A stretch of DNA of 23,474 nt from Desulfobacteraceae bacterium (GTDB taxonomy: Bacteria; Desulfobacterota; Desulfobacteria; Desulfobacterales; Desulfosalsimonadaceae): the NCBI GenBank assembly GCA_021162325.1, contig JAGGYV010000260.1:1-23474 (forward strand), in the 5' to 3' direction. A program made the position numbers and the translations under genes. How positions within the stretch are numbered: position 1 is the first letter of the stretch; each line of letters opens with the position of its first letter. The notes under the pieces were generated by a model. That model searched no databases and was not told the DNA's origin. It saw only the letters and a list, made by a program, of their open reading frames with translations. Below are positions 6,525 to 14,385 of this stretch, in pieces.

Positions 6525-7655
6525 ATGTGTCGTTTGTTTGCGGTAACCAGTGAAACCCCATTGTCCCCTATGATTGCCCTTGAAGCGCTGGATGTTATGA
6601 GAGAAGGCCATGACGGCTCAGGCGTCGGCCTTTTTCTGCGCGACCTTGGCGGTCCTTTTGAAGAAATCAAAGATGCCCCGATCTTATCGGGTATTTTTAC
6701 TGCAGAAGGTTTGAAGCGGTTAGATATTTTCATGATGGACATCGGATTCATGACAAAATACAAACTATCTGTCAAAGTACCGAAAACAATCCCTGCCGGC
6801 ATTCCAAAAAGAGAGGTTTATCTGGTTCGTGCGTATGAATACCCGGAGGAATGGGAAGAAATGTCATGGGCTGAAAAAACGACACGACTAATGATGATTC
6901 GTCTGAAACTCCGGGAAATGGGCGAAGAAAAAAAAGAAATGATCGTCTTTTCTTTCTGGCCGGATGTGATCATGATCAAGGAAATCGGTGACCCGCTGTC
7001 AGTCGGACGATACCTTCAACTTGACCGCAATGAACTTCAGGCCCGGGTCATTATGGCCCAGGGGAGACAAAACACCAATTATGACATTAATCTATATGCC
7101 TGCCATCCCTTTTTTGTTCAGGGTTACGCAACAATGACCAACGGTGAAAACACCGCATTTACCCCCATCAAAGAATTTCTGTCCACCCGCGGATTTCCCG
7201 GTTATACTGGATTCCAGTCGGACTCCATTGTTTTTACGCATATTCTTCATTATGTGATCTCCAAACTCGGATTAGGAATTGACGCATACAAGCATATTAT
7301 CACCCCGCTTCAGGGGCCAGACATTGAAAAACATCCTGACAGCAGTTTCTTAAAACACCTGAAGAACACCTGCCGACGACTCATCATCGACGGACCGAAC
7401 TGCGTCATCGGTTGTCTGCCCGACCACTCCCTTTTTATGGTCCAGGACCGCAAAAAATTAAGGCCGGGTGTTGTCGGCGGACGGCCCGGCATGTACGCGT
7501 TTTCTTCTGAAATCTGCGGCCTGGATGCTGCGATTCCGGACCGTGACCAATCCATGGATTTCCAGCCCATGTATCTGGACACCGCCATTGTCGGCCCGGA
7601 TCGGAAAGAAATATCGATTTGCCGTCAGACTGATCCGTTACATCTTTCCAATTAA
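6525..7655 (+). CDS. Class II glutamine amidotransferase, GltB N-terminal-domain type
   Basis: This is a stand-alone Ntn-hydrolase glutaminase, similar to the domain that releases ammonia from glutamine in glutamate synthase (archaeal-type alpha-subunit domain 1, GlxB-like). Cys2, directly after the initiator Met in MCRLFAVTS, would be the N-terminal nucleophile. Further family signatures are GHDGSGVG (28-35), TNGEN (205-209), equivalent to the AHNGEI-type substrate loop, and QSDSIVF (231-237). Its 376 aa is typical of the separate subunit. The synthase and FMN/Fe-S domains are not in this window. The start ATG 6525 has AGGGAGA nine bases upstream. It lies 135 bp after gdhA, across the long inverted repeat. 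The acceptor of its ammonia is unknown; direct supply to GdhA is an attractive but untested idea. Confidence 0.85.
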   Translation: MCRLFAVTSETPLSPMIALEALDVMREGHDGSGVGLFLRDLGGPFEEIKDAPILSGIFTAEGLKRLDIFMMDIGFMTKYKLSVKVPKTIPAGIPKREVYLVRAYEYPEEWEEMSWAEKTTRLMMIRLKLREMGEEKKEMIVFSFWPDVIMIKEIGDPLSVGRYLQLDRNELQARVIMAQGRQNTNYDINLYACHPFFVQGYATMTNGENTAFTPIKEFLSTRGFPGYTGFQSDSIVFTHILHYVISKLGLGIDAYKHIITPLQGPDIEKHPDSSFLKHLKNTCRRLIIDGPNCVIGCLPDHSLFMVQDRKKLRPGVVGGRPGMYAFSSEICGLDAAIPDRDQSMDFQPMYLDTAIVGPDRKEISICRQTDPLHLSN

Positions 7656-7843
7656 ATTTTTTGGTTATATAGTTCGATTAAGTTAGGTTCAAGTTTATTA
7701 ACTTATAGTTCATCGCACTTGGAATGATACCTTCTTTTATATTAATAGGGCGTAAAGAGTATCAATTCATATGCTACGAGCTATAAGCGAAATAGATAAT
7801 ATTATAAGACGAAAGAAGTCTTCTCATTGTCCGGGATTTGTAT

Positions 7844-7872
7844 TTGAATTAAAAACGCTGATGGGCTATGAT
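7844..7872 (+). promoter_or_regulatory. Sigma70-type promoter of the PEP-synthase-like gene
   Basis: TTGAAT (7844-7849), a 17-bp spacer and TATGAT (7867-7872) match the vegetative consensus well. Transcription would start near 7879, about 30 nt before ATG 7909, with AAAAAGGAA as the ribosome site in between. The rest of the 253-bp gap from 7656 holds only AT-rich sequence with a short AGAAG-T-CTTCT palindrome. Confidence 0.65.
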
Positions 7873-7908
7873 CTCTTGTGAGTTAACATAGAAAAAGGAA
7901 CATATCCC

Positions 7909-10515
7909 ATGGCCTTACATTCCAATGTCAGCACGGGCTGGGAAAGCCTGGACATAATTATCGACCACCTGCGACGCGGGGACAATGTGGTCTGGCAAGT
8001 TGACGCCATCGATGACTATCAGCGGCGGGTGACCACGTTTGTTAACAGCGCCCTGGCTGACGGAGAACGGGTCGTTTATTTCCGATTCGCCCGCCATGTG
8101 GCATTGCTTGAAGAACGAAAGAACCTGACCATATACCGGCTCAATGTAGAAAAAGGATTTGAGTCCTTTTCCTCGCAGGTGCATAGCATCATCACGCAGG
8201 AAGGTAAAAACGTCTGCTATGTGTTTGATTCCCTGTCGGATCTGTTGCACGTGTGGGCCACGGACCTGATGATCGGCGATTTTTTTTCCATCACCTGTCC
8301 GTATCTCTACGAACTAAACACCATCGCCTATTTCGCTATTCTTCGGAATCGGCATTCCTTTAAGGCCATTGCACGGATCCGTGAAATCACCCAGGTGCTC
8401 ATTGATGTATATAACTACAAGGGCCAGGTATGCATCCATCCGGTGAAAGTCCAGCACCGGTATTCACCCACCATGTTTTTCCCCCATATTAAGCAGAAAA
8501 GCAATCTTCAGCCGGTGATCAACAGCGTAGACGCAACGGAGCTGTTCACCCATCTTTCCAGTCATAAAACCGGCGTGGCCCAGCGGCACCTGGATTATTG
8601 GGACCGATTATTCATAGAGGCCCGTAATCTCTATGAATCCGAAGCCCGACCCGAGGAAAAACAGGACATGGTGGAACAGCTCAGCCGTCTGCTGCTGACC
8701 CGGAACAAAAAAATCCTGTCCCTGATCCGGGAACACATGACTCTGGATGATCTTCTAAAAATCAAGGAACGGCTTATCGGCTCCGGATTTATCGGCGGAA
8801 AATCCGTGGGCATGCTGCTGGCACGAAAAATTCTTTCTGATGACACGACCTTTGACTGGGCCGATGTTCTGGAACACCATGATTCCTTCTACATCGGTTC
8901 GGATGTGTTTTATTCCTACATCGTTCAGAACGGCTGGTGGAAACTGTTCATGGCCCACAAAACCCGGGAAGGATATTTCGATCAGGCTGCGGAGCTGCGG
9001 GAACGCATGCTGACCGGTGTATTCCCCGACGAAGTCACCGAACAGTTTCAACTGATGCTGGAACATTTCGGGCAGTCTCCCATTATCGTACGCTCCTCCA
9101 GTCTTCTGGAAGACGCGTTCGGCAGCGCATTTGCCGGAAAATATGAAAGCTGTTTCTGCGTTAATCAGGGTTCCCCGGAAAAACGATACGAAAAATTCGA
9201 GGAGGCAGTGCGTCATATATTTGCCAGTGCCATGAATGAGGATGCTCTGGCCTACCGCCTCCAGCGTGGTCTGGACCAGATGGACGAACGGATGGCCCTG
9301 CTGGTACAGCGGGTTTCCGGATCATATCATAAGGATTATTTTTTTCCGGAAATGGCAGGCGTGGGGCTTTCACACAATCCGTTTGTGTGGAAAAAAGGGA
9401 TGGACCCGAAAGCGGGCATGCTCCGTCTGGTTTACGGACTGGGGACGCGGGCTGTGGACCGGGTTGGAAATGATTATCCGCGAATCATTGCTGTGGATGA
9501 CCCCCTGGTCAAGCCCCTGGCCGGAATGAAGGACATTCGAAGATTTTCCCAGCATTCCGTTGACTTGTTAAATCTTGAGGAAAACCGTATCGAAAGCGCA
9601 TCCTTTGAATCCCTGCTGGAAAAAAATGTCCCCGCCCGTATCGACCTGCTGACCATTCGGGATACGGAAGCCATCCAGGCCCTTCGGGATATGGGCCGGT
9701 CGGAAAAAGATCAGCGGATTCTGACCTTTGATCCGTTTCTGAGTTCAACATCCTTTATCGACGTAATGCGATCCATGCTCAGCCGATTGGAAAAAAAGTA
9801 TCGGCATCCGGTGGATATTGAATTCACAGTGAACTTCAACCAGGCCAATGACATCCAGATCAATCTGCTCCAGTGCCGGCCTTTTCAGACAATCGGCATG
9901 GGCGGGAGACGTCCTTTGCCTGAATCCATCAGGGATCAGGATATTGTCATCCATATGAACGGTCACTTCATGGGGGGCAATATCGCCCAACCCATTTCTA
10001 TGGTTATTTTGGTTGATTCAGAACCTTACACCCGCCTGTCTCTTTCGGAGAAATACAGCGTGGCCCACTTAATCGGCAAACTGAACCGGACCATCGCTGA
10101 CCGGGAAAAAAATCCCACTCTGCTTTTGGGGCCAGGCCGATGGGGGACCCATACCCCGGCCATGGGTGTGTCCGTTAAATTTTCGGAAATCAATCACATT
10201 GCGGCCATGGCGGAAATCAGCTACCGGGACGGCAATCTGATTCCGGATCTGTCATTTGGCACGCATTTTTTTCATGATCTCATTGAAACGCGAATTTTCT
10301 ATATGGCCATTTATTCGGAGCAGTCCGAAGTAATTTTCAACCGTCAGTGGTTTATTGATCAGCCCAACCTGCTGGAAGCTCTCAGCCCGGTGGACGGTCA
10401 TCTGGCGCATGTGGTCAAAGTAGCGGACACCCGTGAGGCGGGACTGATCATTCATTCGGATGTAGCATCCCAGCAGGTGATGTGTTTTCTGTCTCAGGAA
10501 AAAGGAAAGGACTAA
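7909..10515 (+). CDS. KaiC-like/PEP-synthase ATP-binding fusion protein
   Basis: This 868-aa protein has two recognisable parts. Residues 1 to about 200 resemble a RecA/KaiC-type domain: it opens VSTGWESLDIIIDHLRRGDN and has a Walker B-like VCYVFDSLSDLL, but the Walker A GKT is absent where it would be expected, so this domain is probably non-catalytic. From about 280 the protein follows the ATP-grasp pyruvate-phosphate-dikinase/PEP-synthase N-domain, with IIVRSSSLLEDAFGSAFAGK at 392-411. A C-terminal segment holds GPGRWGTHTPAMGVSV. The swivelling phosphohistidine domain and the PEP-binding TIM barrel of true PEP synthase are missing. It therefore should not make PEP; an ATP-dependent phosphotransfer or signalling role is possible. 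It has its own promoter and lies 10 bp before dacB. Confidence 0.85.
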   Translation: MALHSNVSTGWESLDIIIDHLRRGDNVVWQVDAIDDYQRRVTTFVNSALADGERVVYFRFARHVALLEERKNLTIYRLNVEKGFESFSSQVHSIITQEGKNVCYVFDSLSDLLHVWATDLMIGDFFSITCPYLYELNTIAYFAILRNRHSFKAIARIREITQVLIDVYNYKGQVCIHPVKVQHRYSPTMFFPHIKQKSNLQPVINSVDATELFTHLSSHKTGVAQRHLDYWDRLFIEARNLYESEARPEEKQDMVEQLSRLLLTRNKKILSLIREHMTLDDLLKIKERLIGSGFIGGKSVGMLLARKILSDDTTFDWADVLEHHDSFYIGSDVFYSYIVQNGWWKLFMAHKTREGYFDQAAELRERMLTGVFPDEVTEQFQLMLEHFGQSPIIVRSSSLLEDAFGSAFAGKYESCFCVNQGSPEKRYEKFEEAVRHIFASAMNEDALAYRLQRGLDQMDERMALLVQRVSGSYHKDYFFPEMAGVGLSHNPFVWKKGMDPKAGMLRLVYGLGTRAVDRVGNDYPRIIAVDDPLVKPLAGMKDIRRFSQHSVDLLNLEENRIESASFESLLEKNVPARIDLLTIRDTEAIQALRDMGRSEKDQRILTFDPFLSSTSFIDVMRSMLSRLEKKYRHPVDIEFTVNFNQANDIQINLLQCRPFQTIGMGGRRPLPESIRDQDIVIHMNGHFMGGNIAQPISMVILVDSEPYTRLSLSEKYSVAHLIGKLNRTIADREKNPTLLLGPGRWGTHTPAMGVSVKFSEINHIAAMAEISYRDGNLIPDLSFGTHFFHDLIETRIFYMAIYSEQSEVIFNRQWFIDQPNLLEALSPVDGHLAHVVKVADTREAGLIIHSDVASQQVMCFLSQEKGKD

Positions 10516-10525
10516 AGGAACACAA

Positions 10526-11752
10526 ATGAGATCAACTTATTCCTTCAAAAGCACGGACCGGATTTTAATAACGTTCTCTGTTTTTATTTTATTCAGTCTA
10601 TTTTTATGCCCGTCAACTTATGCATTGGGCCCCCTTCATAAAATAAATAATCTCATCTCTTCTCAGGATGCGCTTCTTTTAGCCTCTCCGGGTGGCGATA
10701 TCGTCTTCAGCAAAAATACAGACAAAAAATTAATCCCTGCCTCCACCTTAAAGGTACTGACATCCCTTGTTGCCATACATTACTTAAATGAAAATTACCA
10801 TTTTCCAACTGAATTCTATATTGACGTTGATTCCAACCTGATTATTAAAGGGTATGGCGACCCGCTGATGGTTTCAGAAGAAATCAGGAAGATCGCTTTA
10901 ACGCTCAAACCAATGATTGGTTCAATCAATGATATTATTTTAGATGATACGTTTTTTAAAAAACCATTAACCATCCCCGGGACGGTAAAGGATTCGCTAC
11001 AGCCCTATGATGCCCCCAACGGCGCTTTATGTGTAAACTTTAATACCGTAAATTTTAAAATCGAAAATAAAATAATTGTCAGCGCCGAGCCCCAGACCCC
11101 GATCGTTGATATCGCCCGGCAAAAAATCAAATCAGCCGGTTTAGCATCCGGCAGGATTCTGCTGACCAACAATGGCGATGAAATCACACGGTATGCAGGA
11201 GAAATTTTTTATTATTTTTTACAGGCACAGGGGATAGAAATCCGGGGGGGCATTAAACTCGGCAAGGTCAATAAGGATGAGAACAAACTCATTTACCGCC
11301 ATATGTCTAAATTCGATTTGTCAGAAATTATCAGGCGACTGCTTGAATATTCCAATAATTTTATGGCCAATCAACTCCTGCTGGCAACCGGCGCAGAGGT
11401 ATTCGGCCCCCCGGCCACCATGGGAAAAGGCGTCGAAGCAACAAAAAAATATCTGAACCAGCAGTTTAAATTAAAAGAAGCGTCTATTGTTGAAGGATCC
11501 GGAATATCAAGAAACAATCGATTAACAATGCGGAGTTTTCTTAAAATCCTCACTGAATTCAAGCCTTACCATGGCCTGATGCGACACAAAGACAATGAAT
11601 ATTATAAAACCGGCACATTAAACGGCATCAACACACGCGTAGGATATATTGTATCCCAAAAAGGCGAGTTATACCCATTTGTTGTTTTTATTAATACCCC
11701 AGGAAAAACCACCGCACCTGTAATGAAAACGTTAAAAAAACTGATTCAATAA
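10526..11752 (+). CDS. dacB: D-alanyl-D-alanine carboxypeptidase/endopeptidase, PBP4 family
   Basis: This is a periplasmic serine peptidase of family S13 that trims peptidoglycan stem peptides and cross-links. A signal peptide is visible: a charged start, hydrophobic core ILITFSVFILFSLFL (13-27) and a likely cut after STYA. The penicillin-binding motifs are all present: Ser73-x-x-Lys76 in PASTLK, Ser276-Asn-Asn in YSNNFMAN, and Lys361-Thr-Gly in KTGTLNG. Its 408 aa is shorter than E. coli DacB (477), suggesting a reduced inserted domain. ATG 10526 has AAAGGAA upstream and is 10 bp after the PEP-synthase-like gene, so the two are probably co-transcribed. The last 7 bp overlap the end of convergent folE2. 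Confidence 0.93.
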   Translation: MRSTYSFKSTDRILITFSVFILFSLFLCPSTYALGPLHKINNLISSQDALLLASPGGDIVFSKNTDKKLIPASTLKVLTSLVAIHYLNENYHFPTEFYIDVDSNLIIKGYGDPLMVSEEIRKIALTLKPMIGSINDIILDDTFFKKPLTIPGTVKDSLQPYDAPNGALCVNFNTVNFKIENKIIVSAEPQTPIVDIARQKIKSAGLASGRILLTNNGDEITRYAGEIFYYFLQAQGIEIRGGIKLGKVNKDENKLIYRHMSKFDLSEIIRRLLEYSNNFMANQLLLATGAEVFGPPATMGKGVEATKKYLNQQFKLKEASIVEGSGISRNNRLTMRSFLKILTEFKPYHGLMRHKDNEYYKTGTLNGINTRVGYIVSQKGELYPFVVFINTPGKTTAPVMKTLKKLIQ

Positions 11753-12543
11753 ATCTTCGGGTATTCCCCACTGGTGATAAAGGCATAGGCATTGTGGTTG
11801 TGAATGGACTCAAAATTTTCAACCGCCACTGAAAACCATGTGATATTTGAATCTGCCTTCAGTTCCACAGCAATATCTCTGACAATATCTTCAACAAATT
11901 TCGGATTATCATAGCCTTTTTCCGTAATATATTTCTCATCAGAGCGTTTTAATACGGAATAGACATCACAGGAGGCCGCTTTTTCAACCAGCTCGATCAT
12001 ATCCTCGATCCAGATAAATTTTTTAAACCGAATTCTTAAATTGACCATACCCCGCTGATTATGGGCACCCGCTCTGCTGATTTCCTTTGAACAGGGACAA
12101 ACGGATGAAATCGGCACGATGACTTCTGAAATCAGATCTACCCGGCTGTCTGAATTAATCGAGCCGACCAGTCGACAGGTATAATCCATCAATCCCGGGG
12201 ACTTCGTCACCGGCGCGTACTTTTCAATAAAATACGGAAACGTCACTTCAATATGGGCAGATGCCGCATTTAAGTGTTCTTTCATCTGGGTCAGAATTTC
12301 CGAAAATGTCTTGAGCGCAATATTGGGCCGGAAAAGATGAAGCATTTCAACAAACCGGCTCATGTGCGTCCCCTTGTACTCATGGGGAAGATCCACATAC
12401 ATATTAATGGATGCAACGGTATGCTGTTTGCCTCGGTTGCGGTCAAGTACGGTCACCGGATATTTTAAATCCTTGATACCGACTTTATTAATGGCAATAT
12501 TTCTATAATCACGTTCGTTTTGTATGTCTTTTATCGTATTCAT
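11746..12543 (-). CDS. folE2: GTP cyclohydrolase I type B (FolE2)
   Basis: The enzyme converts GTP to 7,8-dihydroneopterin triphosphate for folate and queuosine-type pathways. It is the FolE-independent family, which accepts several divalent metals. In 265-residue numbering the key catalytic Cys149 is in SVCPCSKE and His161 in GAHNQR, the same 12-residue spacing as in the characterised gonococcal enzyme. I start at ATG 12543 (MNTIKDIQNERD), the usual N-terminus of the family. A TTG at 12591 would add 16 basic residues with no ribosome site. The 3' end overlaps dacB by 7 bp on the opposite strand. It is downstream of ttcA on the same strand, about 80 bp away. Confidence 0.94.
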   Translation of the reverse strand: MNTIKDIQNERDYRNIAINKVGIKDLKYPVTVLDRNRGKQHTVASINMYVDLPHEYKGTHMSRFVEMLHLFRPNIALKTFSEILTQMKEHLNAASAHIEVTFPYFIEKYAPVTKSPGLMDYTCRLVGSINSDSRVDLISEVIVPISSVCPCSKEISRAGAHNQRGMVNLRIRFKKFIWIEDMIELVEKAASCDVYSVLKRSDEKYITEKGYDNPKFVEDIVRDIAVELKADSNITWFSVAVENFESIHNHNAYAFITSGEYPKIY

Positions 12544-12624
12544 TATATTATATTTCACTCGACCGGGTAGCCGCCGGGGCTTCCGGTTCAATTTTTATAG
12601 TCATTGGTTTTGGGCCGTTTAAAC

Positions 12625-13347
12625 TTATAGCAGATATTCAGGATGAACGTTTTTCATTGATCTGAATATATTTCCTCTTATTTTGTTATTCGACCGATAC
12701 AACTGATTCAACAATTCTTTGATCTCTTTTCGTTTTGACGTTTCCGCAGACGGACAGGGGTTACTAAATTCAGGAAATTGTTTATTTCCGGCAAACCGTT
12801 TGATTCTGTCTTCTTCAACATAGGCCAATGGCCGTATAATAAAAATTTTGCCTTTAAAAACCGATTGCGCAGGTCGCATGGTTGAAATATTTCCTGAATA
12901 ACAAATATTCAGAAAAAAGGTCTCAATGATATCATCCTTGTGATGACCAAAGGCGACCTTTTTACAATCAAGTTCATCCGCAATTTCAAATAGTCTTTTT
13001 CTGCGCAAACGGGCGCATAAAAAACAGGGATTTTCGAGATTCGTTACATTATGTGCGGCAATTCCATCATCTGTTTTCTCCACCCGTAAGTCAAAGCCCA
13101 TGCGCTTGACAAATTCACAAAGCGCATCAGAAAATCCATTCGGAAAACCCGGATCAATATAAACAGGATACAGTTCATATTTTATGGGAATTCGTGAAAG
13201 CCGTTCATTTAAAATCCATAACAATGCCAGGCTGTCTTTACCGCCGGACACCCCCACAAGAATCCTGTCGCCATGAGATATCATATCATAGTGATGGATC
13301 GCTTTTCCCACATCACGATTTATTGATTTAAACAAATATTGCGACAT
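12625..13347 (-). CDS. ttcA: TtcA-type tRNA 2-thiocytidine synthetase
   Basis: This is a cytoplasmic PP-loop ATPase that thiolates cytidine-32 of tRNA. The PP-loop SGGKDS is at 34-39. Cys108 and Cys111 in PCFLCARLRR, with Cys198 in SNPCPSAE, match the three cysteines that hold the [4Fe-4S] cluster of E. coli TtcA. FGHHKDDIIETFFLN is also characteristic. At 240 aa it is a compact member (E. coli TtcA has 311). A related TtuA/TtcA-like target specificity cannot be excluded. ATG 13347 has no obvious ribosome site, and the dispersed repeat copy B begins 22 bp upstream of it. Confidence 0.87.
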   Translation of the reverse strand: MSQYLFKSINRDVGKAIHHYDMISHGDRILVGVSGGKDSLALLWILNERLSRIPIKYELYPVYIDPGFPNGFSDALCEFVKRMGFDLRVEKTDDGIAAHNVTNLENPCFLCARLRRKRLFEIADELDCKKVAFGHHKDDIIETFFLNICYSGNISTMRPAQSVFKGKIFIIRPLAYVEEDRIKRFAGNKQFPEFSNPCPSAETSKRKEIKELLNQLYRSNNKIRGNIFRSMKNVHPEYLL

Positions 13348-13369
13348 TTATTTGCGTATTTTATCAATC

Positions 13370-13532
13370 AATATTGACAAACTCGTAAAAATTCAGATTC
13401 TGACGGCAAAGTATAAAAGTTCAAATTCGAGGCGCGCAAATTCTGAGTGATGATTCGTACTTAGCGTACTTTGAAGAAACGAAGAATGCAGCGCAACAAA
13501 GAATTTGGACTTTTTACGAAGCCGTCAATATT
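13370..13532 (+). repeat. Dispersed repeat, copy B (MITE-like)
   Basis: This is the second copy of the element at 4029-4195, in the same orientation. Here the outermost ends are perfect inverted repeats, AATATTGAC (13370-13378) and GTCAATATT (13524-13532), followed inward by CTCGTAAAAATTC and its near-complement GGACTTTTTACGAA. The last 85 bp to 13529 differ from copy A at eight positions. It fills the ttcA-rpoZ gap, and its final bases overlap the TAA stop codon of rpoZ (13531-13533, minus strand). It encodes no protein. Confidence 0.87.
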
Positions 13533-13734
13533 ATTCTGAATTTTTCTCTTCCTCTTTAATAAACACCTTGCCGGCAGATATTTCACGCAATGCGGTAACA
13601 ACATTCTCATTATTTGATTTAACAAGACGCGGGCTTCCGTCTAAAAGCTGCCGAACGCGTTTTGTTGCCACATGCACTAGCATAAATCGAGTGGGTATTC
13701 GTTTTAAACAATCTTCAACGGTAACTCTGGCCAT
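13531..13734 (-). CDS. rpoZ: RNA polymerase omega subunit
   Basis: This 67-aa protein begins MARVTVEDCLKRIPTRFML, close to the usual omega start (MARVTVEDC), and has the conserved ATKRVRQL segment and VVTALREISAGKV. Omega assists beta-prime folding and polymerase assembly and forms part of a ppGpp site. I start at ATG 13734, which has GGGAG upstream. An upstream in-frame start at 13773 would add 13 residues foreign to the family. It is shorter than E. coli omega (91 aa), as in many deltaproteobacteria. The stop codon lies in the end of repeat copy B, so the element may have shaped this terminus. Confidence 0.93.
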   Translation of the reverse strand: MARVTVEDCLKRIPTRFMLVHVATKRVRQLLDGSPRLVKSNNENVVTALREISAGKVFIKEEEKNSE

Positions 13735-13813
13735 TTTTTTCTCCCAAATTCTGATTCCTGTTATAAAAAACAAACGATCCGACTAATATTAAAGGTAACG
13801 ACTCAGGTTCGTT

Positions 13814-13888
13814 AGGCTGAAGGGCGTGTCTGAATAAATTATTTTTTAAAAAACAGCTTATTCCGCCTGCCCTATTTACCTTCAGCCG
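13814..13888. repeat. Structured intergenic palindrome between greA and rpoZ
   Basis: GGCTGAAGG (13815-13823) and CCTTCAGCC (13879-13887) are perfect inverted arms. Inside them AGGGC/GCCCT and AATAA/TTATT pair further around an AT core containing TTTTTTAAAAAA. An RNA from either strand could fold into a long imperfect hairpin. It may end greA transcription with the rpoZ promoter beside it; no strong terminator T-run follows. Confidence 0.6.
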
Positions 13889-13915
13889 ACAGCCTATCTA
13901 CCTGCGCAGTTATTA

Positions 13916-14383
13916 TTAAAGAATTTCAATCAATTCATAACTGCGTTTACCAACAGGCGCTATTATTATTATTTCATCACCGATCTGTTTTCCAATAATT
14001 GCCTGACCTAGCGGCGATGCCACTGAAATTCTTCCTTTTTTAATATCAGACTCATCCGGTCCGACAAGCTGATATTTTACTTCATCACCCGTATCAATAT
14101 TTTCAAGTAAAACCGTGCATCCGAATCTTGCAAAATCCTTGTTTATTGTATCCGGATCAATCACATCCGCATTGCCCAGTTTATATTGGAGCTCCATGAT
14201 GCGTCCTTCAATAAACGCCTGACGTTCCTTCGCCGCATCAAACTCCGCGTTTTCAGAGAGGTCACCGTGGGCTCTGGCCTCTTCTATCGCTTTAATATTT
14301 GCGGGTCTTTCCACCGCTTTCAAATTCGCCAGCTCTTTTTTTAGCCGCTCATAACCCTTTCGGGTGATGGGAACCTGTCTCAA
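13916..14383 (-). CDS. greA: Transcription elongation factor GreA
   Basis: GreA enters the secondary channel of RNA polymerase and stimulates cleavage of backtracked transcripts. Its 155 aa is the normal length. The N-terminal coiled coil carries the conserved ARAHGDLSENAEFDAAKE with the acidic tip Asp-x-x-x-Glu. The C-terminal globular domain has ASPLGQAIIGKQIGDE. The start ATG 14383 is 2 bp downstream of the leuB stop, so leuB and greA are almost certainly co-transcribed and translationally coupled. Confidence 0.97.
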   Translation of the reverse strand: MRQVPITRKGYERLKKELANLKAVERPANIKAIEEARAHGDLSENAEFDAAKERQAFIEGRIMELQYKLGNADVIDPDTINKDFARFGCTVLLENIDTGDEVKYQLVGPDESDIKKGRISVASPLGQAIIGKQIGDEIIIIAPVGKRSYELIEIL

Positions 14384-14385
14384 AA

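Noticed and set aside
7909..10515. True phosphoenolpyruvate synthase (ppsA)
   Set aside because: The phosphohistidine and PEP-binding TIM-barrel domains are absent, so the name would mislead.
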